This document shows positions 52,429 through 61,837 of a stretch of 64,000 nucleotides of DNA, piece by piece. Each line of letters begins with the position of its first letter. The first letter of the stretch is position 1. Source of the stretch: JBGPHT01 sp041484525 (GTDB lineage Bacteria; Acidobacteriota; Terriglobia; Bryobacterales; Bryobacteraceae); contig JBGPHT010000008.1 of the NCBI GenBank assembly GCA_041484525.1, positions 1 through 64,000 on the forward strand. The letters are read 5' to 3'. The notes under the pieces were generated by a model, which saw only the letters and a program-made list of their open reading frames with translations, did no database searches and was not told the origin of the DNA. Both the position numbers and the translations under genes were made by a program.

Positions 52429-54852
52429 TTACTCGTAGCGGAGCGCCACCATGGGGTCGACCTTCATGGCCCTGCGCGCGGGCAGCCAGCAGGCGAAGAT
52501 GCCGACGGCCAGCAGCACGGCGGAGATGGCGCCGAAAGTCACTGGGTCGTTGGGACTCACCTGCACCAGCAGCGTCTTCATCACGCGCGCCACGCCGAAG
52601 GCCGCCAGCAGGCCGATGCCGATCCCGATGGCAAGTTGCCGCAGTCCCTGTTTGAGCACCATTAACAGGATGTTTTGCGTGGAGGCGCCCATCGCCAGGC
52701 GGAGGCCGATCTCCTGTGTGCGGCGCGTCACCGAGTAGGCCATGACGGCGTAGAGACCGACCGCAGAGAGCAGCAGCGCGATGGCGGCGAAGATGGCGAA
52801 GAGCGAGCCGAAGACGCGATACTGCCAGCGCTGCTGGTCGAAGTTCGCGGCCAGCGTCATCACGGCGAAGACCGGGAGTTCGCCATCGATGGCCTGGATT
52901 TCCTTGCGCACGGCGCTGGTGAGTGAGGTGGGAGATACAGCGCTCCGGATCACCAGGGCATCGTTCGAGAGCGGCCGCGCGGGGAACGGCACGTAGGCCA
53001 CCGGTTCCATCTCAGGCAGGTTCGGGCGCTGCTGCCGCATGTCCTGGCTGACGCCGACGACGGTCAGCCACGGCCGGTCGCCCTGCCAGAAGATGCGGAT
53101 GCGCTTGCCGAGCGGGTCCTGATGCGGGAAATATTTGGCGGCGAAGCGCTGGTTGACGACCACGGTTTCTTTTCCAGGCAGACCGTCGGTTGCAGTGAAG
53201 CTGCGGCCGCGCACCAAGCCGAGTTGAACGGTCTCGAAATACGGCGCGTCGACAACCACCGCGGCCAGGTCCGGACGCTTGGACTCCTCGACCGGCGGCT
53301 CGCCCTCGATCTCCAGTTTCCAGACGGCGGCGCCGTTGATCGGCAGATGCGAAACGATGGCGGCGGATTCGACGCCGGGAATCGCGGCCAGGCGCGGCGC
53401 CAGCCGGTCGTGGAACTGCTTGCGTGCTTCCGCATTGGGGTACTTACGGTCGGGAAGGCTGAGCCGCATCGTGAGGAAGCGCTCGGCGCGCATGCCTTCA
53501 GTCATGTTGTAGAGCTTGATGAAGCTGCGGATCATGAGGCCGGCGCCGACCAGCAGGACGAGGGAAAGCGCTACTTCGCTCACCACCAGGAAACCGGTGA
53601 GGTAGCGGGAGCGCGAGCCGCCGCTGTTGCCGCGGCCACCCTCCTTGAGCGTCGAGTTGAGGTCGACCTTGGAAAGCTGCAGTGCCGGCGCCAGGCCGAA
53701 AAGAATTCCCGTGAAGAGGCAGATGGCGGCGAGGTAGGCGAAGACCGTGAAGTCCATTTTGAAAACGATCCAATACGGCTTGCCGACATTGGCCACCGCG
53801 AGATCGAACATGCGCACGCCCCAGACGGCGATGGCGAGTCCGGCTGCGCCGCCCAGGAAACCGACGAGCACGCTCTCGATGAGCAACTGCCGGATGACGC
53901 GCCAGCGACTGGCGCCGAGCGCGGTTCGGATGGAGATCTCTCGCGCGCGCGCCAGCGAACGAGCCAGCAGCATGTTGGCGACGTTAGCGCAGGCGATCAG
54001 GAGGACGAAGCCGACGGCGCCGAGCAACACCAGGAAGACTGTGCGGATCTGGCCGCCGTTGAACTCGTCGTTGTAGGGGATGACCATCCCTGTGAACCCC
54101 TCGTTAGTTTTCGGGTAAGCCTTGGCGAGACGGATGGCGATAGATTCGATTTCGGTCCGAGCCTGTGCCAGAGTGGCGCTGCCGGTCAGGCGGCCGAAGA
54201 CCTGGAGTTCTCGCCAGTCGCGCTTTTCAAAATCGGCGGTGGGCACCAGCGGCGTCCAGATGTCGGAGTTGACGGGAAACTTCATGCCCTTCGGCATCAC
54301 GCCGACGATGGTGGTAGGGACATCGTTGATGCGGATGCTCTTGCCGAGGATGTCGGGATTGAGGCCGTAGCGGCTCTCCCACACGCTGTGGCCGAGGATG
54401 CAGACGGCGGGCGCGCCCACGCGATCTTCGCCGGGCATGAAGTCGCGGCCCAGCACCGGCTTCTGGCCGATGAGCGAGAAGGCATTGGCGGTGAGAAGCG
54501 TACCGGAGTAACGCTCGGGCGCGCTGGTGTCGTCGGTGATGACGACAGCCGTCCCGGAGAATGCCGCCAGTTCCTGGAAGCTCTTGGACTGCTCGCGCCA
54601 GTCGCGGAAATCCGGGTAGGAGACGCGGATATCGGTCTGGTTCTTCGAATGGTTGTTGGTGGAGAGATACATCACGCGGTCCGGCTGGTCAACGGGCAGG
54701 CCGCGGAAAAGCACCGCGTTGACCAGCGTGAAGACGGTGGTGTTGACGCCGATTCCGAGCGCCAGCGCCACCACCATGAGGGCCGTGAAGCCCGGTTCCC
54801 GCAGCAGCATCCGGATACCGAACTTGACGTCCTGCGCTAAGCTCATGCCCAT
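52429..54852 (-). CDS. ADOP-type ABC transporter permease (MacB/FtsX duplicated)
   Basis: An 807-residue permease with two MacB-like periplasmic domains and two FtsX domains. The start is DVKFGIRMLLREPGFTALMVVALALGIGVNTTVFTLV, shared with the broken copy at 29317. The first FtsX domain shows NVANMLLARSLARAREISIRTALGASRWRVIRQ. The second ends AVMAYSVTRRTQEIGLRLAMGAS and CWLPARRAMKVDPMVALRYE. All expected blocks are present. Neither a PadR gene nor an ATPase is adjacent. The exported substance is unknown. Confidence 0.93.
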   Translation of the reverse strand: MGMSLAQDVKFGIRMLLREPGFTALMVVALALGIGVNTTVFTLVNAVLFRGLPVDQPDRVMYLSTNNHSKNQTDIRVSYPDFRDWREQSKSFQELAAFSGTAVVITDDTSAPERYSGTLLTANAFSLIGQKPVLGRDFMPGEDRVGAPAVCILGHSVWESRYGLNPDILGKSIRINDVPTTIVGVMPKGMKFPVNSDIWTPLVPTADFEKRDWRELQVFGRLTGSATLAQARTEIESIAIRLAKAYPKTNEGFTGMVIPYNDEFNGGQIRTVFLVLLGAVGFVLLIACANVANMLLARSLARAREISIRTALGASRWRVIRQLLIESVLVGFLGGAAGLAIAVWGVRMFDLAVANVGKPYWIVFKMDFTVFAYLAAICLFTGILFGLAPALQLSKVDLNSTLKEGGRGNSGGSRSRYLTGFLVVSEVALSLVLLVGAGLMIRSFIKLYNMTEGMRAERFLTMRLSLPDRKYPNAEARKQFHDRLAPRLAAIPGVESAAIVSHLPINGAAVWKLEIEGEPPVEESKRPDLAAVVVDAPYFETVQLGLVRGRSFTATDGLPGKETVVVNQRFAAKYFPHQDPLGKRIRIFWQGDRPWLTVVGVSQDMRQQRPNLPEMEPVAYVPFPARPLSNDALVIRSAVSPTSLTSAVRKEIQAIDGELPVFAVMTLAANFDQQRWQYRVFGSLFAIFAAIALLLSAVGLYAVMAYSVTRRTQEIGLRLAMGASTQNILLMVLKQGLRQLAIGIGIGLLAAFGVARVMKTLLVQVSPNDPVTFGAISAVLLAVGIFACWLPARRAMKVDPMVALRYE

Positions 54853-54952
54853 ATAGACTCCCGTCAGTGGCGTTGCTTAACAGGTGTACGACGTCATGCT
54901 CCGAAAAGTTTCCACAGTTGCAACACGGCCAACTTCGAAGTATTGTCGATTC

Positions 54953-55915
54953 GTGAACCTATCCAGACGAACTCTCTTGACCGCCATGTCCGCGGCGGCT
55001 GCCGCGCAGGCGCAGCGCAACCGTCCTAACTGGAAACCGAAGCTCGGCGTGTTGTGCCGGTACACGGATCCCAACCTCGCCTTCGTGAAGGCCGAGGGCT
55101 TCACCAGCATGCAGCTCCGGATCAACGACCCCCTCGATCCGCAGAAAGTGGACGATGCCACGGTGGCGTCGATTAAGGACAAGATCGCGCGCGCCGGGAT
55201 CACCGTATCGTCGATAGCGGTAGACGGTAACCATATCGATCCCGATCCGGCGGCGCGCGATCGGCAGAATCAGCTCACCATGAAGGCGATCGATCTGGCC
55301 GGCAAGCTGGGGGTGCCGAATATCGGCGGGCAATCGGGCAAGATCGTGGGGAAGCCGCTGCAGGAGCAAGTCGACGAGATCGTGCGCGTGTACACCGAGA
55401 AATACTTTCCGCTGTGCGAGAAGTACAAAGTTCGGGTGCTGTGGGAGCCGTATGCGGGCGGACCGAATATCGGCACCGGCCCGGTCGGCTGGGAGGCGCT
55501 GTTCAAGGCGTTCAAGGACAGCCCGTACGTGGGGCTGCAGTTCGACCCGTCGCATCTGGTGTGGCAGTTCATGGACCCGGTGCAGGCGGCGCGCGATTTC
55601 GTGGACAAGATCTACGACGTGCATCTGAAGGACACGGAGATCATGTGGCACGTGCTGCGGCGCACCGGGATCCAGCCGCCGGCGAATGTGCGGTGGTGGC
55701 GGTTCCGCGTGCCGGGGTATGGGTCAGTGGACTGGAAAGGGTTCTTCTCGGTGCTGGCGGACGCGGGGTACACGGGCGCTATGAACATCGAAAACGAGGA
55801 TGAATTCTACTACCCGCCGTACCAGAGCAATGGCGATTTCACGGAGCAGTTCAAGCGCGGCTTTCGCGTGGCGCACGAGTTTCTGAAAACGCTGGTGCCG
55901 CCGGTGACGGCATAG
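54953..55915 (+). CDS. Sugar phosphate isomerase/epimerase-like TIM-barrel protein
   Basis: A 320-residue protein with a Tat-like signal at the GTG start (NLSRRTLLTAMSAAAAAQAQ). The AP-endonuclease-2 type barrel shows ITVSSIAVDGNHIDPD, VRVLWEPYAGGPNIGTG, YVGLQFDPSHLVWQ and YDVHLKDTEI, then MNIENEDEFYYPP. Glu, Asp, His and Glu in these motifs can bind a divalent metal. Many acidobacterial relatives are exported and handle sugars or inositols. The exact substrate is unknown. It is divergent from the ADOP permease. Confidence 0.85.
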   Translation: MNLSRRTLLTAMSAAAAAQAQRNRPNWKPKLGVLCRYTDPNLAFVKAEGFTSMQLRINDPLDPQKVDDATVASIKDKIARAGITVSSIAVDGNHIDPDPAARDRQNQLTMKAIDLAGKLGVPNIGGQSGKIVGKPLQEQVDEIVRVYTEKYFPLCEKYKVRVLWEPYAGGPNIGTGPVGWEALFKAFKDSPYVGLQFDPSHLVWQFMDPVQAARDFVDKIYDVHLKDTEIMWHVLRRTGIQPPANVRWWRFRVPGYGSVDWKGFFSVLADAGYTGAMNIENEDEFYYPPYQSNGDFTEQFKRGFRVAHEFLKTLVPPVTA

Positions 55916-55963
55916 CGTCGCCGTCTGTGATAAGATTCCTGACCAAAACCAGGAGGTGAAGCT

Positions 55964-57085
55964 ATGCGTGTATTCGTACTGTGCACCGCATTTGCCGTGC
56001 TAGCGTTCGGGCAGCGTCACAAGTTGGATGAGGTGGACGCGGAGAAGCCGGAAGGCAAGCTCCTGCAGCAGGTGATGCAGGAGAACGACGCGGACAAAAA
56101 GGCCGCGCTGATGGAAGAGTTCGCGACGCAATTTCCCAAGGCCGACGCGTCGCCGTGGGTGCTCGAGCAGTTGCAAGCCATCTACGTGAAGGCCGCGCAG
56201 CCGGACAAGATCATCGCGACCGGCGAGAAGCTGCTGGCGCTCGATCCGGAAGACCCGGAAGCGGCCTTGCAGTGCCTGAAAGCGGCCGAGGCGAAGAAAG
56301 ATGTGGCGGCGATCCGAAAATGGTCGGCGCTAACTTCGGCGAACGCCCGCAAGATGGCCGCGGCGCCGAAACCGGCGGACGCGGACAAGGCGGAGGACTG
56401 GAAAAACCAGGTGGACTACGCCAAACAGGTGGATACGTACACGGATTACGCGCTGTATCGGGCGGCCATCGAGTCGCGTGACCCGAAGGTGGCGATCGAG
56501 CTCTATGAGGAATTGCAGCGGCGCAGTCCGCAGAGCGAGTACGTGCCGAAGACGGTGGACCCGTTGTTCGTGGCGTACCGGCAGGCGGGGGCCAACGACA
56601 AGGCGGTCGCCCTGGCGGAAACGGTGCTCGCCAAGGGCCAGACCAACGAGGACATGCTGCTGGTGGTGGCGGACTCTTATCTCCAGAACAAGAAGGAGCC
56701 GGAGAAAGTGCATGCCTACACGGCAAAGATCGTCGAGCTGATGGCGGCCAAGCCCAAGCCGGAGGGGGTGAGCGATGCCGATTGGACTGCGCGCCGCAAC
56801 CTGGTGACGGGCCTGGCGCATTACATGAGCGGGAAACTGTATTACAACGAGACTAGTTTCGGCAAGGCCGATCAGGAGCTGCGGGGCGCTCTGCCGCTGG
56901 TGGACGGGAACGCGACGATGAAGCCCGAGGTTCTCTATTTGTTGGGTTTCGCGAACTACAAGATGGATAAGCCACAGGAGGCCGCCAATTTTTACAGGGC
57001 CTGCGCCGCTATCAAGGGCCCATTCCAGGCGACTGCGGCGAAGAACCTACAGGGCATTCAGGCGCAATATCGGGGAGTCAAATAG
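55964..57085 (+). CDS. Exported TPR-type helical repeat protein
   Basis: A 373-residue protein with an AGGAGGTGA ribosome site and a signal peptide (VFVLCTAFAVLAFGQ). The rest is alpha-helical with TPR features: DKIIATGEKLLALDPEDPEAAL, ALAETVLAKGQTNEDMLLVVADSYL, LYLLGFANYKMDKPQEAANFY. It is Lys/Ala/Asp-rich. TPR proteins of this kind are scaffolds in the periplasm; a partner cannot be named. It follows the TIM-barrel gene after 48 bases and ends at a palindromic repeat. Confidence 0.72.
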   Translation: MRVFVLCTAFAVLAFGQRHKLDEVDAEKPEGKLLQQVMQENDADKKAALMEEFATQFPKADASPWVLEQLQAIYVKAAQPDKIIATGEKLLALDPEDPEAALQCLKAAEAKKDVAAIRKWSALTSANARKMAAAPKPADADKAEDWKNQVDYAKQVDTYTDYALYRAAIESRDPKVAIELYEELQRRSPQSEYVPKTVDPLFVAYRQAGANDKAVALAETVLAKGQTNEDMLLVVADSYLQNKKEPEKVHAYTAKIVELMAAKPKPEGVSDADWTARRNLVTGLAHYMSGKLYYNETSFGKADQELRGALPLVDGNATMKPEVLYLLGFANYKMDKPQEAANFYRACAAIKGPFQATAAKNLQGIQAQYRGVK

Positions 57086-57086
57086 G

Positions 57087-57157
57087 TTGGCCACGGATGG
57101 ACGCAGATAACTAACAGGATTGCTTATCCGCGTCCATCTGTGTTCATCTGCGGCCAA
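57087..57157. repeat. Imperfect palindrome (dispersed repeat, copy 2)
   Basis: TTGGCC ... GGCCAA closes an inverted repeat with arms sharing GATGGACGC(A/G)GATAA. The right arm has ten extra bases (GCAGATGAAC) compared with the left. The arm word matches that of the repeat at 38138-38207. It fills the gap between convergent genes, one base after one stop and five bases before the other, so it is a plausible two-way terminator. Confidence 0.7.
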
Positions 57158-57162
57158 ATTGC

Positions 57163-58173
57163 TTAGTTCCCGCCTTCGCGGCGCTTCAGAGTCGGACGCT
57201 CGTCCTGATCGGGCTTCGGCTTGGTGCCGTCTTCGTTCTCGTCGACGGGACCTGTGCCGCTGCCAGGGGCGCGGCGCAGCTTCGGCCTGTTCGGATCGTC
57301 GTTGGTGACCTTGCGGCGGTTGTGCAGCATCGCGAGGCGCGTCTTCACATCGTTGAACTCCGACGTGTTGACGACGTACTCGGGCTTCTCCACCAGCACC
57401 TTCTGAATCTCCTGCTGCGAGGCTTTGATGCGGTCATCCGTCATGGGGTGGGTAGAGAACACCTTGGAAATCGTTCCCGGTTTCTTCTTTTCGAGAGATT
57501 GGATCTTCTCGAAAAAGTCCACGAAGGAGGTCGGATCGTAGCCGGCTTTATACAGGTATTGCAGGCCGAGGAAATCCGCTTCTCTTTCCATGGCGCGCGA
57601 GAAACTCAGGAAGCCCAGCGGAATAGCCAAGCCGGCGCCCTGACGGATCGCGTAACCAGTCCAGCCGCCCATGAAGATCAGAGGGATGGTGGCGTAGTTA
57701 ATGATCTGGCCCTTGGTGGCCTGCCGCGTGCCGTGGCGCGCCGCCACGTGCGCGATCTCATGCGCCATCACGCCAGCCAATTCCGATTCGCTTTCCGCTT
57801 TTAGGATCAAGCCGGTGTTGACGAAGAAGAAGCCACCGGGCAAAGCGAAAGCATTCACCTCTTCCGAATCCAGCACCTTGATGGTGAACGGTACCTTGGC
57901 GTCGGAGTTGCGCACGAGGTTCTGCCCCACGCGATTGACGTACTCCGCGATCACCGGATCGTCGATGATCTTGGCCTGACGCTCCACTTCCTGCGCCAGC
58001 CCTTTGCCAAGGGCGATCTCTTTCTCGAGGGAGTAGAAGTTCACCCCTTTGCCGACATCGCGATTACCGATTTCGTCGGGGTTCTTCTTCTTCTTGTCGT
58101 CGGCCCACGCGCCTGCGGTGAGCAAGCTAAGGGCGACCAAGGCTGCAACCGGCTGGGCGAGTCGGAATCTCAT
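57163..58173 (-). CDS. M48-family zinc metalloprotease (BepA/YcaL-like)
   Basis: A 336-residue exported protease with a signal peptide (ALVALSLLTAGAWAD). The zinc site is HEIAHVAARHG at residue 138, with the third ligand Glu in AMEREADFLG. The loop VNAFALPGGFFFVNTGLIL is a family hallmark. Relatives look after outer-membrane assembly (BepA). The C-terminal 40 residues are polar and repeat-like (TGPVDENEDGTKPKPDQDE). It lacks the TPR domain of BepA. Confidence 0.9.
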   Translation of the reverse strand: MRFRLAQPVAALVALSLLTAGAWADDKKKKNPDEIGNRDVGKGVNFYSLEKEIALGKGLAQEVERQAKIIDDPVIAEYVNRVGQNLVRNSDAKVPFTIKVLDSEEVNAFALPGGFFFVNTGLILKAESESELAGVMAHEIAHVAARHGTRQATKGQIINYATIPLIFMGGWTGYAIRQGAGLAIPLGFLSFSRAMEREADFLGLQYLYKAGYDPTSFVDFFEKIQSLEKKKPGTISKVFSTHPMTDDRIKASQQEIQKVLVEKPEYVVNTSEFNDVKTRLAMLHNRRKVTNDDPNRPKLRRAPGSGTGPVDENEDGTKPKPDQDERPTLKRREGGN

Positions 58174-58311
58174 TGTCCGAAAACTCCTGTATAGCTACAC
58201 TATACGCCTGTCTGGAGCGCGATGTAGCTCTATGTATTAAACGCCGCCCGCTGGGCGCAGGTTTCACACCTGGGAACAGTTTTCGCGCTGTTTCACCCTA
58301 TCAGATGGGAC

Positions 58312-59313
58312 TCAGTACAGGCCGAGGCTGATGACTTTGCCGGAGGAATCGACGAGAACATCCAGACGCCGGTTCAAGTAAGAGTAGAACTTTCGTCCTT
58401 TATTCACCTCTGCTGCCGAGACATTAGCACCCCAAAGGCGACGGCACTCCGTCCATGAAAGGTTGTGGGGATAGACGAAGACGGTGCGCAACAGGCCGGT
58501 ATCCTTGGCGAAATCGAGCTCCAGTTCCTTGTACCGGTCGGAGGGGTCGGTGAAGGCGTAGATGCGGCCGCTTTCGGTCTTGTCGTCGTCCAACGCCGGG
58601 CGCTGGCGGATAGCGTCGCCGAGCAGTGCCTGGGCTTCTGCCGTCGTCCACTCGCCGATTCGTTTTTGACAGAATAGGGCGCTGTCGCGCGTGAAGTCGG
58701 CCGGGTACGTCTTTTTCGGCGGCTCGAGAATGGCAGGCGTCTCGAACTTGACGGCCGGCGTGGGAATCGCGGGCGCGGGCGGCAACGCGGGTAGCGAGAC
58801 GGGGTTGCTCCGAGCGGCTACGTAGCGAAACGGAATCGGTTGGCGCTTCGGAATAGTGGCGACGGGAACGGGCGCGGGCGCGGGAATGGCCGCGGCAACC
58901 GGCGCGGGAACAGCCGCGGCAACCGGCGTGGGAATGGCCGCGGCAACCGGCGCGGGAATGGCGGCGGCAACCGGCGCGGGAATGGCCGCGGCAACCGGCG
59001 CGGGAACAGCCGCGGCAACCGGCGCGGGAATGGCCGCGGCAACCGGCGCGGGAACAGGCGCCGACCTCGGTGTCAGTCTCGGCGTTACTCTCTGCGTAAC
59101 GGCCGGGACGGGCGCTCCGGGCAGTTGGACCACGTGGCTATCGGGCGGCTCCAAAGGGCGCAGTACGGGTGGAAGCAATGGGTGTAACGGCGCCGCCGGC
59201 AGGCGCATGGATTCGGTGTTACCGGGTGCCGCTTTGGCTTCGCCGGGCGAATCGTCCGCGCTCGCCAAGAAGCTGAACGCTGCGATCGCAAGAAAGAGCC
59301 GGGTGAACTTCAT
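58312..59313 (-). CDS. Exported protein with PAPVAAAI repeats
   Basis: A 333-residue protein with a signal peptide (LFLAIAAFSFLASAD). Residues 85-145 are eight-residue repeats of the type AIPAPVAA with few changes (IPAPVAAA, VPAPVAAA, IPTPVAAA). They probably form a polyproline-like rod or span the periplasm. The last 130 residues are a globular domain (ESGRIYAFTDPSDRYKELELDF, DTGLLRTVFVYPHNLSWTECR, LDVLVDSSGKVISLGLY) of unknown class. It lies downstream of the Crp-type gene on the same strand. Confidence 0.65.
   Translation of the reverse strand: MKFTRLFLAIAAFSFLASADDSPGEAKAAPGNTESMRLPAAPLHPLLPPVLRPLEPPDSHVVQLPGAPVPAVTQRVTPRLTPRSAPVPAPVAAAIPAPVAAAVPAPVAAAIPAPVAAAIPAPVAAAIPTPVAAAVPAPVAAAIPAPAPVPVATIPKRQPIPFRYVAARSNPVSLPALPPAPAIPTPAVKFETPAILEPPKKTYPADFTRDSALFCQKRIGEWTTAEAQALLGDAIRQRPALDDDKTESGRIYAFTDPSDRYKELELDFAKDTGLLRTVFVYPHNLSWTECRRLWGANVSAAEVNKGRKFYSYLNRRLDVLVDSSGKVISLGLY
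58880..59047. repeat. 24-bp tandem repeat (seven copies) in coding DNA
   Basis: Seven uninterrupted copies of a 24-base unit, GCGGGAATGGCCGCGGCAAC plus CGGC, with one to three changes each. The period encodes eight residues, so copy number can change without shifting the frame. Copies 2 and 6 carry the same variant (GGAACAGCC), which suggests duplication of a four-copy block. Confidence 0.9.
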
Positions 59314-59415
59314 ACCGCCTCACAGTTCGTAATGTCAATTACGAATCTACCCGAGGCGTACGCCGCTTGTCCGCCTGAATTTAGGCAGCAGCGCGACTGT
59401 TTCCTAAAGTTAACC

Positions 59416-60147
59416 TTACGGTTTTCCGGCGGAAAGGGACCGGTCTTCCACCGGCCTTGGCCATGCCACCGCCTGATGGGACTGCGCTCGCAGATGGTCG
59501 CGAAGCGCGTCGGTGTAAACCTGGATGCCTTTGCGCGAGTAACGCAGGCAACCCTTCTGCCGCAGGTCATTCATTTGGAACGTAACGATCTCGCGCGAGG
59601 TGCCGACGTATTCCGAGATCACCTGATGGGTCAGGGGCGGAATCTTGACGGAGCCATCTTCGCCGCGGACGCCCAGACGGTCGGCGAAGCGCAGCAGCGA
59701 ACGCATGATGCGCTCGGGCGTCTTATCGAGGGCGAAACTCTGCAGGCGCTCCTCGTAATCGAGGCCGCGCTTGACGAGCATCTGGAGCAGTGCCACGCCG
59801 AGCTGGGGCTGGCGTTCCACCTGCTCTTCGATTTCGGGGCTGGTCCAGGACATGAGGGTGACATTATCGAGCGCCGTGGCGCGCTCCGAGTGCGGTTTGG
59901 CGCCCAGGAGCGAGCTCTCTCCGAAAAAGTCGTCAGTAGTAAATATGTCCACCAGGGTCTGCGTGCCGTCCTCAAGTGGAATCGTAACCTTGACGCGGCC
60001 CTGGACAACTAGATGGAGGCCCTTCGAAGGCTGCTGCTCGTCGAAGACGATCTGGCCTTTGCGGTAATCGGTGATGCCTTTACGAGGCAGGTACATCAAG
60101 GCGTCTTCCATCTCGCGGGATGGACTTGTTTTTGCGCCATTCTGCAT
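59416..60147 (-). CDS. Crp/Fnr-family transcription regulator
   Basis: A 243-residue protein. The start at 60147 follows GGGAG, and the cyclic-nucleotide-like domain comes next: YRKGQIVFDEQQPSKGLHLVVQGRVKV, DFFGESSLLG, ERATALDNVTLMSW. A long helix precedes the HTH at residues 165-215 (PPLTHQVISEYVGTSREIVTFQMNDLRQKGCLRY). No N-terminal cysteine cluster is present, so it is not an iron-sulphur FNR. The ligand is unknown. A longer frame upstream overlaps the tRNA and is not used. Confidence 0.9.
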   Translation of the reverse strand: MQNGAKTSPSREMEDALMYLPRKGITDYRKGQIVFDEQQPSKGLHLVVQGRVKVTIPLEDGTQTLVDIFTTDDFFGESSLLGAKPHSERATALDNVTLMSWTSPEIEEQVERQPQLGVALLQMLVKRGLDYEERLQSFALDKTPERIMRSLLRFADRLGVRGEDGSVKIPPLTHQVISEYVGTSREIVTFQMNDLRQKGCLRYSRKGIQVYTDALRDHLRAQSHQAVAWPRPVEDRSLSAGKP

Positions 60148-60396
60148 GTCGATCTCCCAAGGCGGATCGCCGCTACGGCTGAAATCAGCTAGGACGGTTG
60201 CGGAGGCGACATGCGATGTACTGGAACTTTCCGGACCCTCGTACCGGACCGTTCCCGGCGTGAACGGAGTCAAGAGCCGTCGGAATCGGAGCGACCAAAC
60301 GTCTATATTCACAGCGTACGCCAACGTAGAGCGGAAAGCATGGGTTTCGAGTGGAGGAGTGTTGGGAAAAAGACAATTGCACGAACCGGGCGGCGT

Positions 60397-60491
60397 TGGC
60401 GGAAGCCAGTGGGAGTCGAACCCACACGCGACACAAAGTACCGCACAACGGGTTTGAAGCCCGCGCCCAGCACCGGCCAAGACTGGCTTCC
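60397..60491 (-). tRNA. selC: tRNA-Sec (anticodon TCA)
   Basis: A 95-nucleotide tRNA with encoded CCA. The acceptor stem is eight pairs (GGAAGCCA with TGGCTTCC), longer than in normal elongator tRNAs. The anticodon loop CTTCAAA gives anticodon TCA, reading UGA. The variable arm is very long, and the T-arm is GTGGGTTCGACTCCCAC. The length, eight-pair acceptor and long variable arm are diagnostic of bacterial selenocysteine tRNA. selD at 41472 agrees with it. Confidence 0.96.
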
Positions 60492-60591
60492 AGGGCGATT
60501 GTAGCAGAGCGGCAGTGGCGCGAGAGCGGCAAGGCGTTGCGGTTGACCGAGTGAGGCGGTTACACTAGTCGAGAGCCCGTCCCAACCCAAT

Positions 60592-60665
60592 TCCCCGGTC
60601 GTCTAATGGTAGGACAGCGGCCTTTGGAGCCGTGAATCGTGGTTCGAATCCATGCCGGGGAGCCA
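60592..60665 (+). tRNA. tRNA-Gln (anticodon TTG)
   Basis: A 74-base tRNA: acceptor TCCCCGG pairs with CCGGGGA, discriminator G and encoded CCA (to 60665). The anticodon loop CTTTGGA gives TTG, reading CAA. The T-arm holds GGTTCGAATCC. It stands 100 bases from the divergent tRNA-Sec gene and directly before the recombinase-bearing DNA, so it may be the anchor of that element. Confidence 0.93.
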
Positions 60666-61294
60666 ACATTTTTCCTTCCTAAATTCCAGCCTCGTTTTTG
60701 TGGACGCCATCGCCGTGGCGGAGTTCGCGCATATGCCTCACATTCTTTGACTTCTACGACTTCCAGACATTCTCCAGTTGGAAAATCATCGCCTTGGAAA
60801 CCGGCCTGAACCCCCATGGTTTGGCTTGGGACCCCGGCTTTCGCGTGCGAATTCTCTGTCTTCTCTTGTTGACGCCTCGCTTATGTTGACGGGTGTTCGG
60901 GCCGGGGTCCGGCTTAATTCGATTGCGAACTCCGTAGTTGACGCCCCCAATTCGAACTTTTGGTTGACAGCCCCGTCCGGACTGGCGCGAAGGAAAAAGT
61001 GGACAGTTTTCCAACTCGCTGAGTATTAGTTGATAGGGCGGTTTGCAGACGCGGGAAAAAGTGCGCCACGGACTGTACAGTTTTCGAACTTTTGGCGTAT
61101 ATAGTACACGGAGGCGATCACACGATCGTTTCCACGACACCAGACAGCCGGACGACCGTCAAGCGGACTCCGTTGTGGGTGCGGATCGTCAATCGGGACG
61201 ACCGGCCACTTCGAGTTCGTGGTCGCCAACCCGGTCGGCTGGTCCCCACCTGCATCCACTCCCTGGCTTGATAACCGGCGCGAAGGAAGCGTTC
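60666..61294. other. 630-base gap after tRNA-Gln, no gene recognised
   Basis: No frame on either strand has plausible composition. The word GTTGAC recurs (near 60868, 60888, 60938 and 60964), and two related stretches with ACAGTTTT followed by C-A-A-C or G-A-A-C appear near 61000 and 61078. They may belong to an attachment or promoter region for the element that follows, starting with the DUF2924 gene. Confidence 0.35.
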
Positions 61295-61837
61295 ATGGAC
61301 ACGAGGTTGACGCCTTTGGAGAAGACAGAGAAACCAATCAGCATCGCCGCCGAAGTTGTTCGGCTGGCGAAGATGACGGTGCCGGAGTTACGGGCACGGC
61401 ACGAGGAACTGTTTGGCGAGGTGGCGAAGTCGCACCACAGGGAGTTCCTGGCGCGGCAGGTCGCCTGGCGACTGCAGACCGAGGCGGAGGGTGGGCTGCC
61501 GGAGGAGACTCGGCAGTTGGCGCTGGCCGTCGCGAGGGATGCTCCGCTGAGAATCAGAATTGACAGCGCCGCCACTCGGGGCGCTGCGGAGGCGGACCGC
61601 ACTGCGACCACGCGCCTGGCCAGCAACCACGACGTCCGCCTGCCGATGCCGGGCGGCCTGCTGGCGAAAGAGCACAAGGGCGAGACGCACGTCGTGAAGG
61701 TGCTCGACAACGGCTTCGACTACGACGGGCGGCTTTACCGATCTCTGTCCGCCATCGCCCAGGAAATCACGGGTACGAAGTGGAATGGGTATTTGTTCTT
61801 TGGAATCGCCAAGGAGGTTGCACATGGCCGCCGTTAA
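61295..61837 (+). CDS. DUF2924-domain protein
   Basis: A 180-residue protein, basic, with KMTVPELRARHEELFG and HREFLARQVAWRLQTEAEGG at residues 25-70, then a linker. The C-terminal part has THVVKVLDNGFDYDGRLYRSLSAIAQEITGTKWNGYLFFG, the conserved motif of the family (the same type of winged RAMA-like core is used for DNA contacts). DUF2924 genes are found next to serine recombinases in many bacteria and phages. It overlaps the recombinase start by 14 bases, so translation is coupled. Confidence 0.85.
   Translation: MDTRLTPLEKTEKPISIAAEVVRLAKMTVPELRARHEELFGEVAKSHHREFLARQVAWRLQTEAEGGLPEETRQLALAVARDAPLRIRIDSAATRGAAEADRTATTRLASNHDVRLPMPGGLLAKEHKGETHVVKVLDNGFDYDGRLYRSLSAIAQEITGTKWNGYLFFGIAKEVAHGRR

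Noticed and set aside
58880..59047. Repeat block as a CRISPR array
   Set aside because: The units are contiguous with no spacers, the period is a multiple of three, and they lie in an open frame with a signal peptide.
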